A stretch of 64,000 bases of DNA from Tribonema minus (GCA_017506865.1 JAFCMP010000150.1:62001-126000), one strand, 5' to 3'; positions 1 to 12,392 are shown, numbered from the stretch's first letter. The notes: a model not told the origin generated them from the letters alone. Made by a program: numbers and translations.

Positions 1-598
1 ACAGGGAGAGGGAGAGGCGCGCAGAAAGCAGCCAAGAAGGAAGAGCCTGACGTAGGCGGGGCGAACAACTGAAGAGGGCTTTCACGCAGAGGTAAGCTCC
101 CGCTTTATACCTACAGGACGCCTGCTGCTGCTGCTGCTGCTCAGAGCGACAGTGACGATGCCAAAGCAAGCAGCAGTGCAGCGGCGAAGGGGAGAGAGAT
201 AGTAGAGAACGGCAGGCCTGCTGGTATGAGTGGTGCTAGCACCTTTCCGGGACCTTGGTGCTGTGCATGACCTGCATAGCTGACATGCAACAGCAGAGAG
301 CGCGCGCCGCGCAGCAGCAGCAGGCAGCAGCAGCAGCAGCAGCGCACACAGCAGCACCTGTAGGCACTGTGCTGGAGCCAAAGCAGACCAACTGCCACCA
401 CTATCACCAGCACCCCAGCGGCAGTGCCAGCAGCGAAGAACAGTAGTAATAGGAGGGCGTTTGCGCACACTTCGTCCCACCAAAAAGACATCATTATGTC
501 CACTTCGTACTGGTGGTCATCATGCTCCCCTCATGCCCCTGCTTTTGCTTCTGCTCATGCTTTGTCATCGGTGCAGCCAGTGCGCGTGAACCTTCACA
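1..598. other. Upstream region with CTG/CAG microsatellites
   Basis: No gene is recognised here. The stretch holds a short (CTG)n run at about 122-141 and a (CAG)n run at about 312-343. Both generate low-complexity Gln, Ala or Leu reading frames on the two strands that I treat as chance. It probably contains the promoter and 5' untranslated part of the gene that follows, but no promoter element stands out. Confidence 0.4.
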
Positions 599-3500
599 AT
601 GGTCCCATGGCATGCAGCAGCAGCAGCTACCTGGCCAAGGGTGACAGTGCTCTGTGCAGCACTGCTAGGCGCCCATGGGTTCCTGGCAGCTCACATCAAA
701 GCCTCGTCTCGAGAACTGGCCCCGCACCAGAGTGCATGGCGGAGTGTGTCTCCTCTTTGCATGGTGCCTGGCAAGGTGCGTCTACGCTTTGCTATGATTT
801 GCAATGCATTGTGGTGAGTGCAGCAGATAGCGAGGTGCAAAGTATTCTGATGTGTTCAGTGCTGTTTGACCAGTTTGCATCATTCCAGCAAATGGCTTTA
901 TCAAGACGATCAATTATTGATTTGCTGCACATGCTGCATACATATGGCATATTTGTCTTGCAGGACGGCGCTGAGTATTTCATTGCTGGAGTTGGGTTTG
1001 TGCTCAACACACTGCCAGAAGCAGTGCAGGCAGGGCTTGCCGCTATTGGCGGCGCAAACAGCACGACGCGTGCTGTGGACAAGCTCCACAGCAGCACTCT
1101 GGTGCTCAACGAGGCACTGAAAGGGGAAAAGCTCGTGCAGCGTGATTGCTTTGCGGACTTCAAACGCTTGGTGGACGGTGCGACGGCTGATGATCAAAAC
1201 CCGTCGCTGCTGGTGTATGGTCCACGGGGTGCCGGGAAGACCAGCATGGTTGCAGCAGCTCTTCAGGTACGCTGTGCATGACCCCCACCATCAATGTCTG
1301 CTGCATGTACATCCACGACTACCGCAATGACTCTTCTGTGTATCTGATGTTGCCAGCACGCCGGTGGCACCATCAACATGCGGAAACCCTTTAGGGTAGC
1401 GGTGCTCTATGACGCTTCTTCACGTTGTCAAGCACAAAGCAATAGTCCTTTGCAGGCCAATTAGCGATCAAAGCCAACCAAAGCACATATTGTGCTGCTG
1501 AGCAGAAGAATGCACAAGAGAAGGTCGAAATGGAGCATCCCTCACATTCACGGCATGCCAGGCTCTTCCTGAGCGCCTGTGCAGCAGCAATGCGCTGTGT
1601 GAGCAGCTCGATACACCTGCTTTGATAAGAGTCTGTAACGTTGCAGTCCGTGTGATGCAGAGGTAGTGACAGTGTAGGCGTTGTCCGCACTCTCAGCAGC
1701 TACAGCTGGAGCGTGGCTTCAGAGCCACTCCTTGGCACAGCTGTGGTCACTGGTGGCCTCAATCAGTGTCCAGCCAGCCGGAATTGCAGCAGGTGCTGTG
1801 CCTTTTCATGGCATGTGCTCCGTGCCCACTGCACATTTTCTAACTGCACCCTGTTGTGACAACAGGGCAGTTTTTCTAGTATTGCAGCTCACGTGATCAC
1901 TACATTTTGCGCAATGGATGGGTTTTCCAGTCTGTCATCACCATCCGTGTGATGCAGGACAGTCATCAACCAGTCCTTTGTACTGCTTCTCAGAAATCAT
2001 GTTCCTCGAGTTTTGTGCAACTTGCTGCTGCTGATTTAGTGCAGATGTAAACGTCACCATCGTTGTCTGTGTGAAGGTGATAAGTTACTGATATCGTTCA
2101 TAAGTCAAGTTGTTTTCATAGGCGTACTGCATAGCAACGGCCCATGCAAATGGGCTGGCCTTTGCATGCACATATCATGATGATGTTGCTTGTCTGTCCG
2201 TCAGGCCATGGCTACTGACAAGAACATGAAGTACGCTACTTGTTGCTCGATTGAATTTCACTTCCTGCTGAAACGTTTTGCTCTATGTAGACAGGGCGTA
2301 CGAGCAGCTTGTCCCATATCTTACAATGAGTGCTCTAAAATGGGTGTTGGAGAATGCCACCGTGCTAAACCGCACAAGTGTAGATGCAGGACTATGATGG
2401 CCGCAGCCATGGCTTCCTGTTTCTGTGATGTATGCAGCAGCTACGCCATTAGAAAAGGTGCATCTGGCCAAATGCCGACGAACGTGTGCGACCCTGGTCA
2501 GAGCACTTCGTATTCTGATTTAGATCTGCTTTCTTACACCAGAATTGCACTATATGATTGAACAGTGATATATAGTCACAAGCTACTGACGTGTGTCTCA
2601 GCTCATCGTGCAGTTTTTTTTGGCAATGCTAAGATGTACTCTCACTTCTGTGGAATCCATCCAACTGATGGAAGGGGCTGATTGCTCTGGAGCTAGCTTT
2701 TTGTGGCTTTGTATACATTACTTTGTATACCCGCTTTCACTATTCTAATTGGGTAAAAACCATCCGTGCATGTGCTACGTGTCATAGCGTGTTCTCTTGA
2801 CGGCAATAGCTGCAGACAGCAAAATAGCCAACATCTAGGACTGTCAACGACTCCAGTTGCCAGTTTGACATTGATGTCAAAGAGCTCTCTCCATTGGCGC
2901 AGTTGCTATTTTCTCAGGTTCACATAATGTTTGTCTGAGCATTACCACGCAATTGGATATGTACACACATACTGGTCGAGTGGTAGACATTGTCGGGAGG
3001 CCGTTTTACTGTAGCTTCATGCTCTGTCTGGGGGGTATGGAGTTTGCTGACGCAGGGTAGCCTCTGGTGCAGCATGGTCAAAGATGTGGGTATGAGTGGA
3101 TTGCACATTGCGCAACACTTGTATGCCTGCACATGCCTGTTCACTGGTAACATCCTAAGTGTTGTGGACCGACGCTGATGTCACAAAAAATCATTGTCAG
3201 CGCCTGTGGTCATCGAGCATTTGCATTGCATTCACCGTGTGCTGACCGTTTTGTATGCTGCGTTGTTGTCTTGGACGTGCCCCCACTCTCAGAACACGGC
3301 TGGCGTGCTGTACATGTCATATCAGGGTGACGGCCTTAGCGGTGCGCTTGGAGCATGCGATGATGAAGCTCGCTAAGCTCCCGATTGTTGCGCCAAAAGC
3401 CGACCCCGGCGACCGTCTTCGAGCCATCTTTACCATCTACAAAAAAGCGCGCAAACGCCGGCCGATCGTCATCATTGACATCAATGAGAAGATGGAGCCG

Positions 3501-6450
3501 GCGACTCTCAGCAAACTGCTGATGGCGGCCAAGCAGCTGGGGTTTGAGGAGAAGCTGGCCACTTTCATATTCGTCGTGTCAGCCTCACGGAGTGCACTGG
3601 GCCTGACGGTGACTGTCGTGAAGCGGCCGCCATTAGCGTGCATTAGGATGATAGATGTGTGTTGGCAGCACGTAGCACGCCTTGAGGTGGCCAGGGCTGA
3701 ATTGGAGAGTTGTGCCGTATTTGTCAACAGTCACCTCAAGTTGAATGGCAGCAGCGCTCAGCTGCATTTGTGCTTGTGGTCGCCTAATGATCAGAAACCG
3801 ATCTACATGCTTTAAGGAAGGCTTTTGTCTGCTTTTGCACCGCCACGTTTACCGGCGCCATGGCACTTGGTATCTGGAGGGAGTAGTTGCAAGCGCCGCT
3901 GCTTTCTCAAGGCAACATTCGCAGGCTTTGGGCTGTAACTGGAGCAATGGAGCAGTTCCTCACTCCTGAAGAGTCAACACTGTGAGCTGGGACACCACCC
4001 AGTCACCACAATGGCGATCTCGGCAGGACTTGTGCATAGCCAGACGCCCGCGCACTCTACTGGAGCCATGCGGTAGCGGAGGGCCTTCGTTCGGAGTTAA
4101 CTCAGCCAGACGCCCGCTGTCCTTTGGGACAATCCTCACAAGGTTCAGCGGTAGCGGAGGGCGTCCGCCACTAGTATAGTCTACCAGACGCCCGCGGCCT
4201 TCACGAGGTTCAGCGGTAGCGGAGGGTCACGCCACGCCACGGCGCCTGCTAAGGTAACTGCGGGCTACTTCAAGTACCGGATTAGCGAGACCAGGACAGG
4301 ACGTAAGCTGCGCGTAGGCTCAAGAAGGACGCGGCTGCTGACAGGGCTGGAGCGGAAGTGCTTTCATGCACCATCGGTTGCTGTGGGCAGCGTCACAGGG
4401 ATGGGGGTAAGTGGTCCTGTTGCGCCTTGCGAACGGAATCTGGAGCAGAGGAAGTTGCTAAGCTTTCGCACAATGGTAACGATCTTTGGATAACTAGTTT
4501 AGTACGTGTGTCGCACGAGTTTGTAAATCTGCTGGTGGACAGGGTCTGTTATAGAGTGCTTGCGTTCACTTCGTCTGTGTGCGCTGTGCTTGGCAACTTG
4601 GTAATACTTTCATCACCGTCGCTGTGCTTCGGTGCTGGGGGGGGAATAGGATTGCGCAAGCACAGCTCTGATCAGGCAAGGTTCTGCACGCATCACGAAG
4701 CTGGGTTGAGTGGTGACAATTATCGCTGTTTGGAATCAGAAAAAACTGCGCTCACTACACGTACAAATGCGTTCTTTCTGAAAATATTTCGAATCTGGAG
4801 CCGTTGGGTTGAAGAACTCGATTCGGGATTGATCATGTCAGTACGCAATGGACAGTGCGAGGTGGGCTCGAGTAACGCGGTCGCTGCAGCGCGACGTGCC
4901 AAGGCGGAGGCGTTGGTGTCGACAGTGGTGTTGAAAGAGCGGTTGGTGTATCATGAAGGTGACCCGCTTTGTGCAGCAATGCACCACACAGTCCGGAAGG
5001 AACTAACATCTCTCTGGCAGAAGTATCCTGAGGGCTATCTCAAAGCGCGCATGGCAGGTCCGGGGTCACGGCGTGAGGACCTATGGACATTGAATGAGAG
5101 GTGCGTAGTGTTTGAAGGGGATATGCCGAGTACAGGCGAGCTGGTTGTGGTATGGGTAGCGAGGAATGAAATGCTTGTAGGCCGCATGGGTGTAGTGGCT
5201 GCGCGCGAGGATGGCGTGTATGCTACGCGTTTGCATACTGACTTCTCAGAAAGTGAAGCAAATGAGAATTGGGAAGTGAAGTTGCTGAACGGAGAGGAGA
5301 GAAACTTTGCTTGTTGGCGTCCGTCTGGATACGAAGTTGCGTTTTGGCATGAGATGCAAGACGCGAGCAGGACCAATGCAGGCAAACTAGGCCAAGTGCA
5401 TCTGGTGCAAGTGGCGCCAGTCTGGTGTCAATCGAGAGGTAGATTTGCAAAAGCTCATTCGCTCACGGACTATGTAGTGGTGCGAAAAGTCCTCAGTGGA
5501 GAGGTGTTGCAGGTGGCAGCTCACCGCCTTACGCCATGCATACTGCCTGTCGGGGCTCCGATACGGTGCAACATAGACCACAAATGGGAATGGTGCAGGA
5601 TGGTAGAAGACTTCAGCGGCACCAATACCAAAGTAGAGGAGGCTGATGTATGGGATCCTCTGCTGCGGGTTGAGATGGAGGGGAGTGGTGTTGTGTATGA
5701 TGTCCCAGCCTCATGTGTGTCCAACTGCACCATACCGTACTGGATAATGCCAATCACCCCTTCGCATACTCCAGTTGATGCCACAATCTGGGGCAATGAT
5801 GCAGGCCCGCTGGTCACTGACTATATGTTGCTAGGCAGAGGACAGATGGTGGGGATCAACGCTCCTCCACCTCAGCTCGATACGCCTGGGCGCACATGAC
5901 CACCGAGGAGTCTCGTGTGGACGGGTACTCTGCACCGGACTTTACGGAAGATGAGGCGCTTGCATACCTCGCCAAGCATCTCAGCCCCTTCCCTGGTATG
6001 GCAGAGTTTGTGGTGCAGCAGGTTGGGACGCGTGCCATGCACCTGGTGAGCCTGTGCCGCAAGTGCCAGGGCGCAAAGTCAGAGACGGAGTGCCGGGGGC
6101 GGGTGGAGGCGTACAGGGAAGCACGCATCGATGATGCGCGGGATGTGTTGGATGGCTTCTTGGCAATTGCTAAGAAGAATGCAGCCTTCAGCAAGGATGC
6201 GAGTGTGGCGTTCTTCAAGAAGCTGCTGAACGGCACTCCCGTGCTGAAAGACAGAGACGCAAAAGTCGCGTTCGGGTTTGACGAGCCGGATTTGCTCCTC
6301 GCAGCACTTGCAAAGTGGCATGCATTTGCTGTTGATCCGTTCAAGCACACAATCAGCATGCAGTCGCATTTCATGCAGATAGCAATTGATCAGTACCTGC
6401 AAGCTGAGGCCCTTGGTGCGGCTGGCACAAGTGAGCTCAGCTCTGTGTAG
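599..6450 (+). CDS. P-loop NTPase (ATPase-like), multi-exon, model incomplete
   Basis: Proposed exons are 599-775, 964-1266, 1357-1395, about 3326 or 3369 to 3608, and 5839-6450. The second exon carries a Walker A motif (GPRGAGKTS). The fourth carries a Walker B-like strand (RPIVIIDINE) followed by a hydrophobic sensor-like strand (FIFVVSAS). The last exon is helical and charged, like the C-terminal lid or winged-helix part of archaeal-type and related P-loop ATPases. The first exon encodes about 59 residues with a hydrophobic stretch ending AHGF, which could be a signal or plastid-targeting leader. Exons 599-775, 964-1266, 1357-1395 and the 3608/5839 junction agree in phase. The link between 1395 and about 3326 does not, so at least one exon is missing. 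Substrate and role are unknown. The N-terminal exon is the least certain part. Confidence 0.5.
4040..4226. repeat. Imperfect tandem repeat, three units of about 66-78 bp
   Basis: The word ccagacgcccgc recurs at 4040, 4106 and 4184, and the word gcggtagcggaggg at about 4070, 4148 and 4213. This gives three diverged units within the long intron of the P-loop NTPase gene. The units contain short inverted segments such as agacgcccgc against gcggagggcgtc. They lie just before the intronless ORF at 4835-5899 and may belong to the same inserted element. Confidence 0.6.
4835..5899 (+). CDS. Intronless ORF of unknown function nested in an intron
   Basis: The frame is open from about 4358 to the TGA at 5897-5899. 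The only early in-frame ATG I find is at 4835, which gives a 354-residue protein. The sequence reads like a real protein: balanced composition, Trp-rich and with several beta-rich blocks in its middle and C-terminal parts that loosely recall Tudor or Agenet-like folds. I recognise no family. It lies between the Walker B exon (ending 3608) and the last exon (from 5839) of the P-loop NTPase gene, on the same strand, and its end overlaps that last exon by about 60 bases in another frame. It lacks introns, unlike its neighbours, and has lower GC. It could be a transposon gene, a retained insertion, or part of a different splice form of the host gene. Confidence 0.4.
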   Translation: MSVRNGQCEVGSSNAVAAARRAKAEALVSTVVLKERLVYHEGDPLCAAMHHTVRKELTSLWQKYPEGYLKARMAGPGSRREDLWTLNERCVVFEGDMPSTGELVVVWVARNEMLVGRMGVVAAREDGVYATRLHTDFSESEANENWEVKLLNGEERNFACWRPSGYEVAFWHEMQDASRTNAGKLGQVHLVQVAPVWCQSRGRFAKAHSLTDYVVVRKVLSGEVLQVAAHRLTPCILPVGAPIRCNIDHKWEWCRMVEDFSGTNTKVEEADVWDPLLRVEMEGSGVVYDVPASCVSNCTIPYWIMPITPSHTPVDATIWGNDAGPLVTDYMLLGRGQMVGINAPPPQLDTPGRT

Positions 6451-8872
6451 GCATCTTCAACGGCGGCGAGCTTTGTGCTGTCCTGTCAATAGGTCGCTGT
6501 ATATGATTTCACAGAAGCACACGCGAGCGCCACACAATTGCACATCTTGTGCCTTCATTCTTGTTTACTAGTTGTGTTGTTGTTGTTGTCTGTTTCTTAC
6601 TACTATTGTGCTTGTGTTGTGAAAACGTGCATGGTGGTGAAGACAGTTGGCGTGCCGCCGCTTCAGACCTGTGATGTGCGCATTGGGGGTTGTTTTATTT
6701 CGGTATACGGCAGGCATGGTGCTCACATCTCGGCACAGTGCATATCCCCACCAGCTTGCAGCCATGTTAGCTTCAGTATATCAAAATTTCAGCGCTTTCT
6801 TGATGAAAATCGGGGCATGGCATCGTGTGACCTGGGCATCTCACTGCCACTCATCAATGCGCTGCCAGAGTTGGTACACGGCGAAGATATTGCCCACATG
6901 CAGACCATAGCATCGTGTGGATGGCTCGTAGTCATGTGCATGCCGAGCTTGCGTGTATGCAACCTATGGCCTGTTGTAAGCCTCACAGTGGAGTTGATCC
7001 CATGTGCATCATAATGCTCACTCCAAAGGCCCACAACACACTGAAAGGATCAAGGCCTTGATTTGCTTCCATGCGTGCAGTAAATACAAGCCTTTGCTGC
7101 TCAGCATACGCTGTGCCCGAGCAATGGCGGCCATTGAGCACTACACTGCCACCCTGTATGCTTGCCATGATGCGCTCCGCTAGCTCCCGCTTGAAAATGT
7201 GTTGTCGCTACTTCTTTGCAAATGCAAGCTTGTGTACTTGAAAGCATCACTTGCAGATGAGCTGGTGTGCTGCCTGCATCATTTGAACTTTAGGAACTGC
7301 TGACCTGTCCATGTGCTGCCATGGCAATTGAAAGTGTCATACACAGGAGGAGCCGGCACCACCGCCAGCTACAATCCGTGTGCTGTGAAGTGCTAAGATT
7401 GGCAACCTTGTCAGCACCACCAGACACCTGACGAACCAACATCACATAGCAGCTGCGTGTGCAGCTGTGAGTATATAGTAGTACTCTAATAGGAGATTGC
7501 TTGAGAGAATACCACCAGGTGCCGCATGCCACAGCGCACGCATGGAAATGTGTGCAATGCTCTCTCAATGTGAGTGACGCTGCCACAGAATATACTAGTA
7601 CTTATGATCTTGTATTTATAGCAGCCCCAAGGTGGGCTTGATGCGTTGGATAAGATTGCAAAAAACTAAAATCGGACGGGCCCTTAGAGCCCTGCGTTGC
7701 AGGCTTGTACTAGACTCATGGGGGGTAGACACAGCGGCACCCAGTCTGAGCCACACCTATCGTAGCCGATGTCTACATCTCTTGAGCGAAAACGCCGGAG
7801 GACCGCGGTTATGCCTCTAGTATACATTTGGGCCAGAGGCGCCCGGTCCTCGATTCCTTGCCTAAGCACGCCGCTGACGTGCCTGGCCGAGGTTCTCTTT
7901 CTTGCGTGTTCAAGCAAACGATCTACAGTGTGCCCTCAGGCAGGCTGATGCTATCCGCATCCCCATGTTCCAATATCCCCTGCTGCTGCCCAAAGCCGTA
8001 TCCTCACCACACGCGACTCCGCAGCTCCTGCTCACAGTCAGAGCCAGCATCTCCCATCCCCTAGCTGCCTGATGCACCCTCGCCACCATCAGCGCCACCG
8101 CAAGCGCTGCCGCACCTCTCGGTGCTAACGAGCAGCTGGTGCTGCATTACTTTTGTGCAGCCGCAGCAGTATTGGCAATCAAGCTCACAAACATACTACT
8201 ATCAATACCTTTGTGTGTGACCCTGATGCTAGCAATCAGGATCGCATACACATAAACTGGCTGACTTGCTGAGTTTGTTGCTTGAGCATGGGGCCATGTG
8301 GCTCTATTTTGGTGGCAAATACGCGCAGACACAGCCTTACTTAGGGGCGTATCAATACCATCTATTACCACGAGGCTGTTCATCCAGTGTGGTGGTTGCA
8401 TACCAACGGCGGGACAAGAGCAGCACCTAAAAAGCACCGTCGCTGGCAAAAATGCCACTCATTCGCAAATGCATTTACCATGCTGTGGTAGATGCAGAGG
8501 TGGCAGATACGCCACTGGTATGACTTCAACTGGAACATGTCTTACAAGCCACTGGCACAAGCCTTTGTTGTACACGTGACGCGAACTTGCACGCGCGCCG
8601 TGGGACTTATTGGACTCCTGAGTAAATATAGGGCCTGTAAAAGGCCGCAATAATCACCAAAAGGCTCTCCTGTGTCTTCTTCGCTAGCTCTGGCCAACAA
8701 CCGTTACGCCCTACGAAACCGACTCAGTCACACGATGCTCTAGGAACAAAGGTGCCCTGAAGCTCGTCATCGACGCTCAAGGAGGCGAATCAGCGATACC
8801 GCACGGGCGAGCTGCACGCGTGTATCGAAGCAAAGCAGCAGTGCGCGCGCTCGCAGTCGCTGACGGTGCAAG
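6451..8872. other. Long intergenic region, no gene recognised
   Basis: About 2.4 kb of mixed composition between the P-loop NTPase gene and the carbonic anhydrase gene. Reading frames on both strands are short and show no family motifs. The one structured feature seen is a 27-base word at 7599-7625 that recurs exactly at 40061-40087. The carbonic anhydrase promoter must lie at the right end, but I could not find the AACTTCAA-type element that marks other promoters in this window. Confidence 0.4.
7599..7625. repeat. 27-bp word shared with the retroelement border at 40 kb
   Basis: The word beginning tacttatgatcttg and ending ttatagcagc occurs here and again at 40061-40087, where it lies between two copies of the direct repeat that borders a non-LTR retrotransposon fragment. 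Sequences on either side of the two copies do not match. It may be the tail of a related inserted element. Confidence 0.6.
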
Positions 8873-11800
8873 ATGACCAAAGTAGCCGATAGCAGCTCGG
8901 AGGCCAAGTCGCGGGGCGGCTGCGGAACATGTTGTAAGGTTTTTGGCCTCATTGCCCTCGTGCTGCTTGCAGGAGCAGCCGGCGCCGCCGTCACTTTGGT
9001 GAGAGACCGCCGAATTGGCCGCGACACACATGTTGGTGTATGCTTGTAGACGTGCGCGCGCGGCGTCTCTCAAACCACGTTCGGCAATTATCTCAGAAGC
9101 ATGCAGAGGTCACACCAGACTCATGCAGCGCCTGATGCTGCCTACTCGCGTCGCTGCGCAATCCATGGTAAGCTCAAAGCGCACTGCTTGGGTCCGAAGG
9201 CCCCACGCACTGAGCTCCGTCGCGCGACGTGCGCCACCCCCGCAGGGCATCATCTACGGCAAGGACTACGTGCAGGGCGACACCGCCGCCGCGCAGCAGG
9301 GCCTCGCGCGCGACGCGCTCACCCTCGACTGCACCGCCTCCACCAACCACACGTGGACGTACAACACCGGCTGCACGGGGACCAAGGGCGAGATGGCGCC
9401 GCCCAAGCTGTGGTCGAGCACTGCGGGCGCCGCCGCGTGCGCGAGCGGCGCGCGCCAGAGCCCCATCAACATCGCCGCCAACGACGTCCTCGCGGACTGC
9501 CCCGCGGTCGCGGTCGCGGACGTGGCCATCCAGGTGGCGCCCATGGCGATCGAGTTCTTCCCCGCGGCGTGCACGTTCGGCGAGCTCGTCATCGAGCCGA
9601 GCGTCAAGAACTGGGAGGTGCAGTTCACGGGGTGCGCCGCGAAGCCGCACATCGAGGTGAGCGCGCGCACGGCCAGTGAGGGGGGCGCCGGTGCGGACTG
9701 CCGCCGTGTCCATGTGGTACGAGTGCCGCGGCGCGCAGAGCATGTGTGTCGGCCTCAGGTCAACAAATTTTGGGAGTAGCGCTGGCGGCAAATCTGCACA
9801 CCGTGACGAATGTGTCATCCTCAGTCATGAAGTGTGACATTTTTTTTTGCCGTCAGTAGCAGTAGTGCTCAGAATCGCCCCAATAGTGCTGACATCATGT
9901 AGCCAGAGTCAGCGGTGCACTTCCGTGCGCCAACATCTCGTGCGCATCCACTGGAAGCATTTCGCATGTGCTGCAGACATGCGCAATTTCAGAACTACAG
10001 CATGACCAGAGTGCACGCATGCGCAAGATTCTGTGTTTCTCAGGGCTGCCCCCTGTACCGTCACACTGCTGCAGGTATGAAGATGCGGTGCGGTGGTCAA
10101 TGCAAAGATGGCGCTCTGCGCCAATTGCGCAGGCCACATGACCAACACTTTCTGGCTTTGCAACTGGGTTGACCTTGACCTGCCTGTCAGCGACTGGAGT
10201 CTTCAATGCACCTTGCGGAATGTGTCAACGGTGGTCAAGCCGTTCAGTACTTCCAACACTGTGCACACCTCATGCCTCCCTCCGCCCCTCTCAGGTGACG
10301 GTTGCGGCGGTGATGACCACGTACACGCTACTACAGGTACGCACCAGGCAATCTCAGCGGATGGCAAGTCGTGCATACGAAAACACGATCACAACTGCGG
10401 GACTGCCAATGCGTCGCTCGCAGAAGACTGATGTCCGCTCCATGACTGCATGCATTGTACGGCATCGCAAGTATCTCAAGGTTGTCAGCTCGTGGAGGTA
10501 TCAGCGGCATCACATTACGCTGAGCGTTGACCTGAGCGCGGCCTTCAAGTACACTTTCATATGGCAGCGCGTAATTCCTAGAGTTAGGGTTGGGTTCAAG
10601 GCGGCATGCGCCAGGCAAGTGCTGCAGGTGCAGTCTGGCGACTGCGGCCCGTTGTTGGCTGGCATCACAAGCGATTTGACCTTGAGCTGGAATGTGCGGT
10701 TGCGCAACTGCCTCCCGTCACAGGTGTTTGCATCATGGCTGCACGCGCCTCTCCTTTCTTCGACATGTATGCCATCGCTGCAGGCTGCCCATGTAACCTG
10801 GTACGTACCGCATGATGACCCTGCAGGGTATGAGAGCAGCGTGAGAGTGGCTGCACACACGCGCCCACCGCGCACACCTGACCGAAACAGTAGACTTTGC
10901 ATTGTCTTTCACATGCACAAAACGGTGCTTCCAAGTTATGGGACTTGCATCGACCTCCACACGTTCACAAAGCAGTCAGCGCGGTCATCCCCCCCCCCCC
11001 CCCCCCCCCCCGGCTGCCGTCCGGCCCCGCAGTTCCATTTCCACTCCGTCTCGGAGCACGTGATCGGCGGCGGCTACTATGATGGTGAGCTGCATATGGT
11101 GCACGCCAACGCCGACAAGTCCAAGTACATAGTCATCGGCGTCATGCTGGCCGCCAACGGCAACCTGAGGGACAACACGGAGGTGAGAATTGAAGAGTGC
11201 GTGCCTCGCAACTCCCCCTGTCTCTTGCCACAGCAAGTACTCTCCGCCGCCGTCCAGCACCAAGGTCGTTTACCCATTGACATCCTAAACGGACCAGAAA
11301 CCAGCGACGCAGCATTGCATGCAGGCGTCAAAGACGCAGACCACCGACAAGTGCTGACTGGTGCGCCAAAACGGCGCTAAGCAGCGCGGCGTCTTGCCCG
11401 CTACACCTGCGTGCACACACACATAATGCACTACAGCTCCCTGAGCGTCTGTACACACGCATATAGTTCTGTGCTGGCACCGTTTGCGCTTTGGTCTGCC
11501 CCCTCAATAACCTATCTCTCAAGGCAACGCCCACCACAATCAGGCGCTAAACTGGACAGCGCCGCGCAGCATCACCATCACGCAGCAACTTGCTCTTTGC
11601 AGCAGCACGCCGCGCGCACAACGCCCTCAGCCCCCCCCCCTCCCCCGCCGCCCGACACCGCTACGCCGCCGCCGCCGCAGGTGCAAAACTACTGGGCGAG
11701 GTTGGCGGTCAAGGCGCAGGAGCTCGTTGCGCCCCCTGCGGCGGGCGCCACGGAGAAGCCCGTCGACCAGAAGGAGCTCGGCAGCCAGGACCAGGAGCCC

Positions 11801-12392
11801 GTTGCTGCGGACGCCGATGTCGCGGACCCCTACGCGATGCTGCCCGCGGGGACCGAGTACTACACGTACCTGGGGTCGCTCACCACGCCGCCGTGCACGG
11901 AGGCCGTCACGTGAGTGCGGGCGGCGGCGCGTCGCGAGATGATGCCGTATGGGGGGGAGGGGCACGTGGCATGGTGGAGCGCTGCGTCACGTCGTTATCA
12001 CATACCGTACACTGCTGCACCAGATAGTTGTGAGCACGGCGTCACGTCATCATCAGACAGTGCACCCTCCGGACATCAGACGCTGTTGATGCATCTGGGC
12101 TTGTTTAACGGCCCAGCGAGAATCAGCGACGGCGCCTCAAACGTACTGCGAGTACTCCTCCTTGAGCGCTGACGTCACATACTCATTCGCCGCCGCCGCC
12201 GCCGCCCGCCGCCGCTGCCGCGCGCGCAGGTGGGTCGTGATGGCAGAGCCTGTCACCGTCACGCAGAACGAGATGCGCGTCTTCCGCGAGAGCATGGCCA
12301 AGGCGCACGGCTCGCTGGTCGACCAGAGCGGGTCCAACTCTCGGCCGCCGCAGCCGCTCAACACGCGGCACATCTCGCTCTGCACCTTGTAG
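8873..12392 (+). CDS. Alpha-type carbonic anhydrase, membrane-anchored or secreted
   Basis: Catalyses reversible hydration of CO2 to bicarbonate. Six exons (8873-8998, 9246-9656, 10295-10336, 11033-11182, 11681-11910, 12230-12392) join in phase to give 373 residues. Residues 1-42 contain a Cys-rich patch followed by one hydrophobic helix (about 23-42), a signal anchor that would place the enzyme outside the cytosol. Family hallmarks are QSPINI at 113-118, the zinc ligands His195, His197 (FHFHS) and His214 (GELHMVH), and the LTTPPCTE block near 310-317 with the gatekeeper Thr. Cys108 and Cys315 fit the conserved disulfide pair. An acidic, Ala-rich insert of roughly 40 residues precedes the LTTPPC block. 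All active-site residues expected of the family are present, so it should be active. A likely role is inorganic-carbon supply for photosynthesis. No promoter motif was seen. Confidence 0.93.

Noticed and set aside
4358..4834. N-terminal 159 codons of the nested ORF
   Set aside because: The frame is open but begins with GTG, has no ATG before 4835, and its composition is less protein-like.
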